From NCBI RefSeq assembly GCF_005765165.1, contig NZ_VCIW01000024.1:43234-107233 (forward strand): a DNA stretch of 64,000 bases, given 5' to 3'. This DNA comes from Paenibacillus antri. Its GTDB lineage: Bacteria; Bacillota; Bacilli; Paenibacillales; YIM-B00363. Positions 52,319-60,929 of this stretch are shown here, piece by piece. Every line of letters begins with the position of its first letter. Positions within the stretch are counted from its first letter, which is position 1. The notes under the pieces are model-generated. The model was given only the letters and a program-made list of their open reading frames with translations, was not told where the DNA came from and did no database searches. The translations under genes were made by a program, and so were the position numbers.

Positions 52319-54211
52319 TTACGGCTGCGGAGGCGTCGGCCGCTCGCCTAGAGAAGGTCGGCGGCCGCCGCCGCCGAATCCGCCGGGTCCGCCGGACTGG
52401 GCTTCCGTCGCGCCCGTCTCGTTCAACCAAGTGACGGACTGCGAAACTTCGAAAGATACGATCTCGCTGCCCCCCGAATAGAGAATGTAACTTTCGCCTA
52501 GCTTCATCTCCGGCGAACTGACGATGATCGTCCGGAACTCCTTCGTCGGCGCGACCGCCGCGATCTCGTTGCCTGCGGCGTCCTCCAGACGAACCGTCGT
52601 ACCGGCGGCTTGCGTCTGCGGGAACGTCATAAGAATGGACGCTTGCGTCGAAACGTCGGACGGCGCCGAAGCCATGCCCGAGCTTCCCGCGGCGACTAAC
52701 GTGCCGCCCTTCAGCTCGAAGGAGCCGTTATAGTCCAAGGCTCCGTTGCCGGCGGAGGTCGGGCCGTATACGACGACGGCGCCGCCGCTCATCTCGATCG
52801 AGCCGTTCGAATCCAAACCGTCCCCTTCCGCATCCACGATCAAAGCACCGCCCGTAATGACGAGCTTGTAGTCTCCGGTCTCGGCGAACGTATCTACTCC
52901 CGGACGCCCGCCGGCCGAAGAACCGTCGTTACCGCCCGCGACGTTCACGCCGTCGTCGTCGGCCGCGACGCGAACGTCGCCGCCGGCGATCGCGACGACC
53001 GCGCTCTCGATTCCCTCGTAGCTCTTCGCGATGACGAGGCTCCCGCCTTCGATAACGATCGAGGCGTCGGCATGGAGCCCGTCGTCGCCGGAGGAGACGC
53101 TCAGCTCCCCGCCGCCGATCGCGATCGTTCCGTTGCTGTGGATCGCGTCGTCGGCCGAATCGATCGAGAACGTACCGGCGGTCGCCACGATATGGGACGC
53201 CGCTTTGATCCCCTTCATACTTACGGCGTCCGTTGCGGTCGCGGACGGCGCCGCCGATTCGGCCGGCTGTCGAGCTCCCATTCCTTTGCCCCAGGCTTGA
53301 TCATCCGTATGCGCCTCGCCGTTCGCGCTGCCGCCCCCGGAGACGATGTCGAACGAGCCGCCGTCGACCCTTACCGACGCGGCCGCCTGCAGCCCGTCGC
53401 CGCCGGCGTCGATGACGAACGCGCCGCCTTCGATCGCGATATTCCCTCTTCCTTCTTCCGCATCGTTCGTCGACTTCAGCCCGTCGCCTCCCGCTTCGAC
53501 CGTCAGCGAGCCGTCTTTGACCGCCAACACATCGCGTCCTACGACGCCGTCGTCGGCTGCGTGCACTTCGATCGCGCCGCTAACGATTTTCAAGTCGTCT
53601 CGGCTCGATAAGCCGTCCTTGTAATTGCCCTGTACGACGAGCGATCCGGTCCCGTTCACGACGAGATCCGCCTTGCTGTACACGGCGGCGTTCGGCGCGT
53701 CTTCGGCCATATCGGCATACGTCTCGCCGTCCGACACGACGTTCTCCGTCCCTTCTTGTAACGTCAAGAACACCTTCTCTGCCTCTACGATCCGGATCGC
53801 CGCGCCGTTCTCGTTATGAATGTCCGCGCCGTTCAAGACGAGCCGCACCTTCTCTTCGTTCGAAACCTCGACGACGATGCCGCCGTCGCTTAGCTTTCCG
53901 CTTAACGCGTACGTCCCTGCGGCCGTAATTCGCACCGGCCCCGCTTCGGCATTCAAGTCGATCGCAGTCGGGCTTTCCGCGCTCCAATCCGCGGCGAGAT
54001 CTTCTTCCTCGTATGCCGCCTGGGCGGGCAGATCCGCAGCGACGACCGCCGACGTTTCGGCGCTCCCGTTCGCTTGCGCCGCCGCGGTCTCCGCAACCGC
54101 GGCCGCAGCCGACGTCGACGTCGGATCCTCGTCGCCGCCGCACGCGGACAACGCCGTGGCGAAACATAAGAGTAAAGCCCATAGCTTGAACCGTTTATTT
54201 TCCATTTTCAT
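52319..54211 (-). CDS. Cthe_2159-type carbohydrate-binding lipoprotein (beta-helix)
   Basis: A 630-residue surface lipoprotein. ATG 54211 follows AGAGGA at about 8 bases; the lipobox is ATALSAC, then a long Ala/Thr/Glu linker. The body consists of repeated beta-helix rungs with Asp/Gly turns such as GGDGLKS, DDGLHAD, DDAIHSNG, DDGVNVAGG and EGDGLDSNG that could bind calcium. This is the pattern of the Cthe_2159 family (PF14262), known as polysaccharide-binding proteins. The C-terminus is Gly/Pro-rich (GGPGGFGGGG). It is third in an operon with DUF4956 and VTC-domain genes, a combination that also occurs in other Firmicutes. Confidence 0.82.
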   Translation of the reverse strand: MKMENKRFKLWALLLCFATALSACGGDEDPTSTSAAAAVAETAAAQANGSAETSAVVAADLPAQAAYEEEDLAADWSAESPTAIDLNAEAGPVRITAAGTYALSGKLSDGGIVVEVSNEEKVRLVLNGADIHNENGAAIRIVEAEKVFLTLQEGTENVVSDGETYADMAEDAPNAAVYSKADLVVNGTGSLVVQGNYKDGLSSRDDLKIVSGAIEVHAADDGVVGRDVLAVKDGSLTVEAGGDGLKSTNDAEEGRGNIAIEGGAFVIDAGGDGLQAAASVRVDGGSFDIVSGGGSANGEAHTDDQAWGKGMGARQPAESAAPSATATDAVSMKGIKAASHIVATAGTFSIDSADDAIHSNGTIAIGGGELSVSSGDDGLHADASIVIEGGSLVIAKSYEGIESAVVAIAGGDVRVAADDDGVNVAGGNDGSSAGGRPGVDTFAETGDYKLVITGGALIVDAEGDGLDSNGSIEMSGGAVVVYGPTSAGNGALDYNGSFELKGGTLVAAGSSGMASAPSDVSTQASILMTFPQTQAAGTTVRLEDAAGNEIAAVAPTKEFRTIIVSSPEMKLGESYILYSGGSEIVSFEVSQSVTWLNETGATEAQSGGPGGFGGGGRRPSLGERPTPPQP

Positions 54212-54237
54212 ATCGTTCGTCCTCTTTTCGTATCGAT

Positions 54238-54939
54238 TTAGATTTCGTTCGCCGTCGGCGTCATCGTCAACGTAATGTCCAAATTCCCGTTCCGGCACCG
54301 GATAGCGTCCAGAAACTCTTTCTGATTCGTTGCCTGGTCCATCGCGACGGCGTACACCAACTCGTATAAGCTGCCTAACTCGGTCGTCCGGACTTTCCTC
54401 AGTTCATAGGCGATGCCGAACGTGCGGAACACTTCGGCGAACGCCTCTTCGTATCCCAAATCCTCCGGGATCGTCACCTTCAAGAGTCGTTGCGTCGTCT
54501 TTCGTTCGCCGAACTTGAAGAAACTCAGAAGGAACATTAAAGCGCAGAGCAGCACGGTAAACAGAACGGCGTAACCGAAGCTGCCTACGCCGACGGCGAG
54601 ACCGGCCGCCATCGTGAACAACACGTACGCGATGTCCTTCGGGTCTCCCGGCGCGCTTCGGAACCGGATGATGGAGAACGCGCCGGCCAGACTGAACGCT
54701 CTGGCGATATTGCTGCCGATGAGCAGGATAATAATCGCGACGATCGCAGGCAGCAGCATCATGGTCAGCGTGAAATTCGGCGAGTAGGCGTTGCGGTTGC
54801 TGGTCTTCATGTACGTAAAGCTGATCGCGCCTCCTAGTAAGATAGACACCAGAATCGTAGTCAACGCATGGGACAACGTCAGCGCCGGCGTCGTCGCGGC
54901 GGCGGCGGACGAGAATAGGGATTCGATAGATTCAAGCAT
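54238..54939 (-). CDS. DUF4956 membrane protein
   Basis: A 233-residue protein with four to five transmembrane helices in residues about 20-145 and a cytosolic C-terminal domain of about 80 residues. SLAGAFSIIRFRSAPGDPKDIAYVLF in the loop between helices is the hallmark of the DUF4956 family. It overlaps the VTC-domain gene by 8 bases, so the two are translationally coupled and probably form a complex. Function unknown; partnership with the polyphosphate-polymerase-like protein is the main clue. Confidence 0.85.
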   Translation of the reverse strand: MLESIESLFSSAAAATTPALTLSHALTTILVSILLGGAISFTYMKTSNRNAYSPNFTLTMMLLPAIVAIIILLIGSNIARAFSLAGAFSIIRFRSAPGDPKDIAYVLFTMAAGLAVGVGSFGYAVLFTVLLCALMFLLSFFKFGERKTTQRLLKVTIPEDLGYEEAFAEVFRTFGIAYELRKVRTTELGSLYELVYAVAMDQATNQKEFLDAIRCRNGNLDITLTMTPTANEI

Positions 54940-55675
54940 AAATGGCGGCCTCCTTAACGATCTTTCCGTTCGCTGCGTATTTCTTGTATTCGTTGCCGTA
55001 TTTCGAGAAGCTTGTCCGGAACATCCGATGCTCGGACAACATCCGCGACAGCCACATCGGAATCGTCTTCTCCGCTTTCACTTCCATCAACCAACGTCCC
55101 GGTTCGAGCAGCGGCTCGCCGTAATCCCCGTCCTCGAGCCTCAGGTCGTACCGGCGCGACCGAATATTCGTGTCGAACGTAATGCGCAGATCTCGGTTGC
55201 CGATGCAGAACATCGCCTTCCGTTCGTAGGCCAGATACACCTTCGGCTCAAGCTCGTATCGCTGCAAGAAATAATGAATCTCGTGCAGCACTTGCGTATT
55301 CATGTAATCCTTGTGCTCCGGCTCGACGCCCGTGCGTACGAATTCGAACGCTTCGTCGAGCGTTAAAGACGTCCTTCGCTTGTTGACTAAGCCGAACACC
55401 TTCTTCTTAAGCTCCAAGTAACCCTTGGCGCCCGGCCTCGGGACGCCGTAAGCCCGGAGTCGAAGCTTCTCCTTGTACTTCGGTTTGGAGAGGCTCTTGC
55501 GAATCAGCGCGTCGTTCGAGGTGTCGAAATAGATGTTGCCGATCGAATAATACGGATGCCGCTTGTTATATTCGTCGAGCTCCATATATTCGAGCAGCCG
55601 ATCGTACACGCGCCGATAGGCCGCGTCGTCCAGCAAATATTTGTTTTCGTACCGGTTAAACACTTCGATCGCCAT
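54932..55675 (-). CDS. Polyphosphate polymerase (VTC) domain protein
   Basis: A 247-residue protein of the VTC/CYTH-like tunnel fold. The basic tunnel residues are seen in RYENKYLL, KLRLRAYG, KGYLELKKK, RYDLRLED and LMEVKAEKTIP. In yeast Vtc4 this domain makes polyphosphate from ATP; bacterial homologues next to DUF4956 are uncharacterised to my knowledge. ATG 55675 has AAGGAG at 11 bases; the GTG four codons earlier abuts that site and is unlikely. First gene of the operon, behind a promoter with four 11-bp-spaced TTCA-type repeats. Confidence 0.85.
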   Translation of the reverse strand: MAIEVFNRYENKYLLDDAAYRRVYDRLLEYMELDEYNKRHPYYSIGNIYFDTSNDALIRKSLSKPKYKEKLRLRAYGVPRPGAKGYLELKKKVFGLVNKRRTSLTLDEAFEFVRTGVEPEHKDYMNTQVLHEIHYFLQRYELEPKVYLAYERKAMFCIGNRDLRITFDTNIRSRRYDLRLEDGDYGEPLLEPGRWLMEVKAEKTIPMWLSRMLSEHRMFRTSFSKYGNEYKKYAANGKIVKEAAIYA

Positions 55676-55711
55676 CTTGGGCTGCACTCCTTCGTTTCAT
55701 TTACATAACGG

Positions 55712-55766
55712 ATTGTAGCCCCCTTGCCTGAATCGACCCTGAACCTTAGTTGAACGTAAGCTGAAC
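55712..55766 (-). promoter_or_regulatory. Promoter with four 11-bp-spaced direct repeats (Pho-box-like)
   Basis: On the minus strand GTTCA, GTTCA, GTTCA and ATTCA start at exact 11-base intervals (plus-strand copies TGAAC/TGAAT at 55762, 55751, 55740 and 55729), ending 11 bases before a -10 TACAAT (55712-55717). No good -35 exists (AGGGTC at the expected place). Direct repeats at 11-bp period that replace the -35 are the hallmark of PhoB/PhoP and other OmpR-family activators. Confidence 0.6.
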
Positions 55767-55822
55767 GTTTGAAGCGCTCATTCGCGATGTAGCCGCGACG
55801 ATGCCAAGGCGCGCGAGAACGC

Positions 55823-55856
55823 AAAAAAGCGGGGTTCGCATCGACGCGAATCCCGC
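55823..55856 (-). terminator. Minus-strand terminator without an obvious gene
   Basis: GCGGGGTTCGC (55829-55839) pairs with GCGAATCCCGC (55846-55856), a stem of 11 pairs with one G-U and a 6-base loop. On the minus strand it runs into TTTTTT. No minus-strand gene ends here; upstream is only the start region of the plus-strand DUF3231 gene. It may block antisense or read-through transcription into the VTC operon. Confidence 0.7.
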
Positions 55857-55951
55857 CCTCTTTTCGAAGTGCCGTATATTTCATAATGAATTCCATAACA
55901 TAACGTTAACCTATCGACATGATACACATTCCAACATCGGGAGAGACCGCA

Positions 55952-56959
55952 ATGAAGACAGCAACGATCGATCGAACCGATACGCGAACGAAAAAGCTCA
56001 CCGCTGCGGAAGCATCCGCTCTTTGGCTCCAATACCTAGGCGATAGCATGTCGGTATGCATGTATAAGTATTTTATGCAAATCGTCGACAACCAAGAGAT
56101 CAAACCGATTTTGTCGTTCGCCCTGCAGTTGTCCGAAGACCATATCAAGAAAATTAGCGCATTTCTGGAGGGATCGAACTTCCAAGTTCCCCTCGGATTC
56201 ACCGAGAAAGACGTCAATCTTGAGGCCCCGCGTCTCTTTTCCGACCAATTTTTACTTTTTTACTCCTACATCATGACGATCCATGGATTGACCGCCTATA
56301 GCTTAGCCTTAACAAGCTCCGAGCGGGAGGATCTCCAAAACTACTTTTTCGAATGTACCGTAACGGCGAAACAATTGTTTCAAAAAATCATGAAGGCATC
56401 GACTTCTCAGCCGCTGTATTCGGGATTTCCTTCGATCCCTTCGCCTTCAGGAATCGAATTTATCGAAACGACGGGGATCGTCGCGAATTTATTCGGGGAT
56501 AAGAGACCGCTCAATTCCTCCGAAATCAGCAACCTCTTTTTCAATTCCAAGAAAACCGGCTTCGTCCGGTCGTTAAGCAAAGCGTTCAGCCAAGTGGCGG
56601 AGCATGACGACGTTCGCCAATTTATGTTGAAAAACGTGAAATTAGCGGGGAAGGATGCCGACAGCTTCGACGAAATCCTTAAGCAAGACGGCCTGCCGAT
56701 TCCCAAGAAATGGGATGGGGAAATCACGGACTCCACGGTCAGCCCGTTTTCGGACAAGCTGATGATGTTTCATGCAGCCTTCTTAGTAAATACGGCGCTT
56801 ACCTATTATGGAGCGGCCATCGGCGCCAGCTTGCGATCGGATATGATCTTAAACTACAAGCAAGTTTTTAACCACGCGATGCAAGCCGGCGCTCTTTGCT
56901 ACAACCTCATGGTCAAACACGAATGGTTAGAAAAACAACCGGAAGCGACGGGCGAGTAA
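55952..56959 (+). CDS. DUF3231 family protein
   Basis: A 335-residue soluble protein built of two similar helical halves of about 165 residues (ALWLQYLGDSMSVCMYKYFM versus LMMFHAAFLVNTALTYYGAA), the layout of DUF3231 proteins common in spore-forming Bacillales and thought to be ferritin-like four-helix bundles. ATG 55952 follows GGGAGAG at 6 bases. It is a single gene, divergent from the VTC operon and convergent with the sigma-like small gene. Function unknown; no metal-ligand set is obvious. Confidence 0.85.
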   Translation: MKTATIDRTDTRTKKLTAAEASALWLQYLGDSMSVCMYKYFMQIVDNQEIKPILSFALQLSEDHIKKISAFLEGSNFQVPLGFTEKDVNLEAPRLFSDQFLLFYSYIMTIHGLTAYSLALTSSEREDLQNYFFECTVTAKQLFQKIMKASTSQPLYSGFPSIPSPSGIEFIETTGIVANLFGDKRPLNSSEISNLFFNSKKTGFVRSLSKAFSQVAEHDDVRQFMLKNVKLAGKDADSFDEILKQDGLPIPKKWDGEITDSTVSPFSDKLMMFHAAFLVNTALTYYGAAIGASLRSDMILNYKQVFNHAMQAGALCYNLMVKHEWLEKQPEATGE

Positions 56960-56989
56960 TCCCCTGCGAAGCGAGGAGTCAGGACGGCG

Positions 56990-57244
56990 TTAAGAAAGAC
57001 AGCTTCGAGACGACGCCTTCGTCGACAAGGAGTGCCTCATGAACGCTTGCTTCGCGGTTCGCATCTGTTGCGCGGAGGGCTGGCGGAAGAACGCGTCCGT
57101 CCGGTAAAGCTCCGCCAGCGCATCCTTCGCAGCCTCGGCCGCCGACGCTTCGTCCCCCAACAGGTACATCGCAATCCGGTACCCGTACACCTCGTACTGC
57201 TTCAGCACGTCCGCTTTCGCGGGCAACGCTTCTGTTCTCGTGAT
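56990..57244 (-). CDS. Small sigma-70-region-2-like protein, probable ATC start
   Basis: An 84-residue protein if read from ATC 57244, which sits 6 bases after a perfect AAGGAGG; the next possible start is TTG 57226, 24 bases from that site. No ATG or GTG exists in this frame after the preceding in-frame stop. The segment YGYRIAMYLLGDEASAAEAAKDALAELY resembles region 2.1-2.2 of ECF sigma factors, but the DNA-binding parts are missing. It lies 24 bases downstream of the OmpR-type regulator, so it is probably co-transcribed. Similar short proteins occur in Paenibacillus as far as I recall; the role is unknown. Confidence 0.65.
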   Translation of the reverse strand: MTRTEALPAKADVLKQYEVYGYRIAMYLLGDEASAAEAAKDALAELYRTDAFFRQPSAQQMRTAKQAFMRHSLSTKASSRSCLS

Positions 57245-57268
57245 CGAGTCCCTCCTTCCTCTCCTCGG

Positions 57269-57970
57269 TCATACGATAAACCGGTACCCTGATCCCCATA
57301 CCGTCCCGATATATTGGGGTTTGGAAGGGTTGTCTTCGATCTTCTCCCGGATTCGGGCGATGTGAACGGTAACCGTCGACGCATCGCCGAGCGCATCCAT
57401 GCCCCACACCCGTTCGAACAGCGCTTCCTTGTCGAACACGCGGTTCGCATGCTGGAGAAGAAACAACAGCAGCTCGTATTCCTTCTGCGCCATCGCGACT
57501 TCCTTCCCGTTCACGAACACTCTTCTGGCTTCCTTATGAATTTCGAGTCCTCGCACCGTCAGCTTGGCGCCTTCTCGTTCTTTCCCGAACCGTTCCTTCA
57601 TTCGCTCGTACTTATTCAAGTGTGCGTTCACCCGCGCCACAAGCTCGCCGGAACTGAACGGCTTTGTAATATAATCGTCGGCGCCGAGACCGAGCCCGTT
57701 CACTTTATAAATTTCTTCCGCTCTGGCCGAGACGAGGAGGACGGGAATGTCCTCCTTCTCCCGAACCGCCTTCAGCACCTCGAAGCCGCCGACGCCGGGC
57801 AGCATAATGTCCAGCACGATCAGATCGAACCGTTCCCGTTCCATGAGCGCCAATCCGTCCGTTCCGTTATCGGCGATCGTGACGGAATACCCGCTTAGTT
57901 CCAAATAATCCTTCTGCAAATTCGCGATACTCGGATCGTCTTCTACGATCAAGATTCGTTTCACGATCAT
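57269..57970 (-). CDS. OmpR/PhoB-family response regulator
   Basis: A 233-residue regulator. The receiver domain has VEDDPS and phosphoacceptor Asp54 in LIVLDIMLPGVGG, the switch Ser and Lys in LLVSARAEE and YITKPF. The winged-helix DNA-binding domain (~135-230) shows EYELLLFLLQHANRVF and VHIARIREKIE. ATG 57970 follows GAGG at 6 bases. It is paired with the kinase gene upstream (gap 11 bases) and belongs to the cluster that encodes an ABC-2 transporter, which suggests an envelope-stress or antimicrobial-response role. Confidence 0.9.
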   Translation of the reverse strand: MIVKRILIVEDDPSIANLQKDYLELSGYSVTIADNGTDGLALMERERFDLIVLDIMLPGVGGFEVLKAVREKEDIPVLLVSARAEEIYKVNGLGLGADDYITKPFSSGELVARVNAHLNKYERMKERFGKEREGAKLTVRGLEIHKEARRVFVNGKEVAMAQKEYELLLFLLQHANRVFDKEALFERVWGMDALGDASTVTVHIARIREKIEDNPSKPQYIGTVWGSGYRFIV

Positions 57971-57981
57971 CACCGGCCTCG

Positions 57982-59415
57982 TTATAACATTCTAAGCGAT
58001 ATCATGACGCGGGTGCCTTCCCCGACGTTGCTTCGAGCCCATATTTTCCCTTCGTGCCCCTCGACGATCTGCTTCGCGATCGCGAGACCGAGCCCGCTGC
58101 CTTCCGCGCTTTTCCTGGACGGGTCGGCTCGATAAAACCTCTCGAAAATGTGCGGCACGTCTTCCTCCGGAATGCCTTGCCCGTTGTCGCGAATTTCCAC
58201 GACCGCGGACGACGACGTCGCTCGCAGCACGATCGTTACGGCTCCGTCGCCCTTCTTCATATACTTCTTCGCATTGTCGAGGATGTTCTGAACGACCCGC
58301 TTCATCCGTTCGCGATCGATAAACACGAGCACCTGTCCATTCAGCTCGCTTCGCAGCGTCAGTCGCAGGTTCGCCTGTTCGTATTCGTAACGGTGATCCT
58401 CGACGCAATCCGTGAAATACCGTTCGAGGTCCGTTCGTTCCATGTGGTAGGGCAGCTGATTCAGGTCCAGTCTGGAATAGAGAAGCAAATCGTCGATCAT
58501 GGCGTTCACCTGCAGCGCCTTCGAACGGGCCGTCTCCAAGTAATCCCGTACCTTATCGGGCGTATGCGCGACCCCATCTAGAATTCCCTCGATATACCCG
58601 CGAATGGAAGTGACGGGCGTCTTCAAATCATGCGAAATGCTCGACACGAGAAAGCTTCGATTCTCGTCATATTTGTGCTGAATGTAAATCGATTCCTTCA
58701 GCTTGATTCGCATCAGTTCCAGCGTCCTGCACAGCTCTCTGACTTCCCCTTCGCCCTCCTCCGCGATGCCCCCGTCCAAATCTCCTTCGCTGATTTTCAC
58801 GGCGGCGTCCCTCAGACGAGAGACCGGCTCGATCACGCCGCGCGAGAACCGGTAGGAAACCCACAGATTCAACAGCAGGAACGTCAGGAAGAAGACGCCG
58901 AGCGTCACGACGCCTAGGAAAAGGTAGAAGTTCGACTTCAGCTTCATCGGGGCGAGCAACAGCAGAACGCCATCTTCCCCCGAGGCAAGCTTGTATTCGG
59001 CTTTCGCGAACATATACGTCGTTCCGGCAAGCTCCAGCGTATCCAGCCCCCCGGCATGCTCCGACAACAACAAGCTCCGCTCGACGTCGACGGCGCTCAT
59101 CGGTCCCGTCGCGTACAACACCGTTCGATTGCGGACGATGACCGCGTTCGCTCCGAGCATCTCGACGCGGTCCGTCAGCTGTTGCAAATATCGTTCCTCG
59201 AGCAGCCGATCGAAATCCATCGATGCCGCTTCGTTCTTGATTTCTCCGATTCCCGCGCGGGTCTCGAATATTCGCTGCATGTCGTTCAGGTTCGCCTCCG
59301 GGCCTACCGCTCTCGTATACACCGCGACGAAGATGACGGCGGAGAGGAAGGCGAAAGCGAACGCTCCCAGCATCGCTAGGGCATTCATCGCGAAAAACCG
59401 TTTGGTTACCTGCAT
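57982..59415 (-). CDS. EnvZ-type sensor histidine kinase
   Basis: A 477-residue kinase. There are two transmembrane helices (about residues 12-33 and 163-185) around an extracellular domain of about 130 residues, then HAMP, a DHp domain with phosphoacceptor His in SSISHDLKTPVTS near residue 262, and an HATPase with N-box NILDNAKKY, G1 DNGQGI and G2 GSGLGLAIAK. Partner of the OmpR-type regulator encoded 11 bases downstream. The stimulus is unknown; the adjacent ABC-2 transporter suggests a peptide or cell-envelope signal. Confidence 0.92.
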   Translation of the reverse strand: MQVTKRFFAMNALAMLGAFAFAFLSAVIFVAVYTRAVGPEANLNDMQRIFETRAGIGEIKNEAASMDFDRLLEERYLQQLTDRVEMLGANAVIVRNRTVLYATGPMSAVDVERSLLLSEHAGGLDTLELAGTTYMFAKAEYKLASGEDGVLLLLAPMKLKSNFYLFLGVVTLGVFFLTFLLLNLWVSYRFSRGVIEPVSRLRDAAVKISEGDLDGGIAEEGEGEVRELCRTLELMRIKLKESIYIQHKYDENRSFLVSSISHDLKTPVTSIRGYIEGILDGVAHTPDKVRDYLETARSKALQVNAMIDDLLLYSRLDLNQLPYHMERTDLERYFTDCVEDHRYEYEQANLRLTLRSELNGQVLVFIDRERMKRVVQNILDNAKKYMKKGDGAVTIVLRATSSSAVVEIRDNGQGIPEEDVPHIFERFYRADPSRKSAEGSGLGLAIAKQIVEGHEGKIWARSNVGEGTRVMISLRML

Positions 59416-59428
59416 TCGGACGACCTTC

Positions 59429-60181
59429 CTATAAGTCTTTACGGTCGAATAACGTATACCCCGCGGTAAACAGCATAACGCCGAACCCCGTCATAATCAA
59501 ACCTTGCCGAACGATCTTAAAGACGTTGATGTTCTCCGAAATCCACAGCGCGTGCCAATCGAACATGGACGTGATGAGGAAGCTGGAAGCATTCGGAAAG
59601 ACGACGCTTAAGAACAGGAAGCCGAGAAACAGAAGCACCGATAGGAAGAAGACGGCTAAACCTCCCCGAATAACGTTCGACAGCAATACGACGAGCAACG
59701 AAAACACGAAGACGGGAAGGAACGTTACGCCGTAAGACAACATCACTCTCGCTACCCCGCCCCAACCCGCGGTCGACGGATTGAAGAGGAGCCCCGCAGC
59801 CAAGGAAAGCGCCATAACGAACAGCAGACTCGCCGCAATGAAGACGGCGACGGTAGCCGCCTTCGCGCTGAACGCCCCGAGGCGGGATACCGGTCTCGCG
59901 AGCGTAATCTTCATCGTGTTGGACGAGAATTCGCCGTTAAACATATCGATCGCGACGAACGTCGCGAATAACGGCAAGAGCGTATAGGAAAAGGCGGACA
60001 ACACGACCAACGGAAATTCGGTCCCTCCCGCGATCCGCAGCCCGAGTCCGTGCTTCGCCGCGGTCACCGCGATTTGCCCGATTACGACGGCAAGGATGGC
60101 CAAGATCGCCGCCGCGTTCATCTTCTTTCGCTTGAACAGCTTGAACATTTCGTTGCGGAAAGCGGCTTTAAACCCTTCCAT
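59429..60181 (-). CDS. ABC-2-type transporter permease
   Basis: A 250-residue integral membrane protein with six helices. The N-terminal cytosolic stretch FRNEMFKLFKRKK and GEFSSNTMKITLARPVSRL between helices two and three are typical of ABC-2/NatB-BcrB-like permeases. It overlaps the ATPase gene by 14 bases, and the kinase gene starts 13 bases after its stop. With the ATPase it forms an exporter whose substrate is unknown. Confidence 0.88.
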   Translation of the reverse strand: MEGFKAAFRNEMFKLFKRKKMNAAAILAILAVVIGQIAVTAAKHGLGLRIAGGTEFPLVVLSAFSYTLLPLFATFVAIDMFNGEFSSNTMKITLARPVSRLGAFSAKAATVAVFIAASLLFVMALSLAAGLLFNPSTAGWGGVARVMLSYGVTFLPVFVFSLLVVLLSNVIRGGLAVFFLSVLLFLGFLFLSVVFPNASSFLITSMFDWHALWISENINVFKIVRQGLIMTGFGVMLFTAGYTLFDRKDL

Positions 60182-60899
60182 GTCGCTCCACCTCGCTTAC
60201 GAAGTAATGTTCAAGCGAGGCGTAATCGCTTAGAATGTTCTTCGTGTAATCCTCGTTCACGAGCTTTCCGCCGTAGACGACGCCGATCCGGGTGCAGGTC
60301 AGCTCCACGTCGTGAATCAAGTGGCTAGAGATGAAGAACGTCGTGCCTTCCTCCTCCGAGAGCCGCTTGATCAATCTCCGCATATCCAGCATCCCCTCGA
60401 CGTCCAAGCCGTTCAGCGGCTCGTCCAGAATCAACACCTTCGGGTTGGACAAGATCGCGGCCGCGACTCCGAGCCGCTGCTTCATCCCGAGCGAGAATTT
60501 CCGAGATTTTTCGTTCTTATATTTCAGCATGCCGGTGATTTCCAGGCACTCGTCGATTCTTCGTTGATCTACATGAGAATAAAATCGGGCGAATACCTTC
60601 AAGTTTTCGTTCGCCGTTAAGTAAGGGTACGATTCCGCGGTTTCGATAATACAGCCCACGTGCTTCATCGCTTGGACATAGTCCGTCTGCACGCTCGTTC
60701 CGAAAATTTTCGCTTCGCCGCTGTCCGGCTTCATTAACCCCGTCATCATCTTCATGGCGGTCGTCTTCCCGGAACCGTTCGGTCCCAGAAACCCGAATAT
60801 GTCCCCTTCGTCGATCGATAGGTGTAAATCGCGCATGCCCCGGCCGTTCGGATACATCTTCGTCAGACCGATCATTTCGATCGCTTTCGCTTTCCTCAT
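60168..60899 (-). CDS. ABC transporter ATP-binding protein (BcrA/NatA-like)
   Basis: A 243-residue ATPase from ATG 60899, which has GGGAGAT at 10 bases; an upstream ATG at 60929 would add ten residues but lies against a hairpin. Walker A GPNGSGKTT, signature FSLGMKQRLGVAAAIL, Walker B LILDEPLNGLD and H-loop ISSHLIHD are intact. It pairs with the ABC-2 permease encoded downstream (14-base overlap). The BcrA/NatA type is often used for antibiotic or peptide export, commonly under a neighbouring two-component system, as here. Confidence 0.9.
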   Translation of the reverse strand: MRKAKAIEMIGLTKMYPNGRGMRDLHLSIDEGDIFGFLGPNGSGKTTAMKMMTGLMKPDSGEAKIFGTSVQTDYVQAMKHVGCIIETAESYPYLTANENLKVFARFYSHVDQRRIDECLEITGMLKYKNEKSRKFSLGMKQRLGVAAAILSNPKVLILDEPLNGLDVEGMLDMRRLIKRLSEEEGTTFFISSHLIHDVELTCTRIGVVYGGKLVNEDYTKNILSDYASLEHYFVSEVERHGRV

Positions 60900-60929
60900 C
60901 GTTGGCCACATCTCCCGAAACGTTGACAT

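Noticed and set aside
55504..55896. A 130-codon minus-strand frame that would cross the orphan terminator
   Set aside because: No RBS, a terminator and promoter elements inside it, and it overlaps the VTC gene out of frame.
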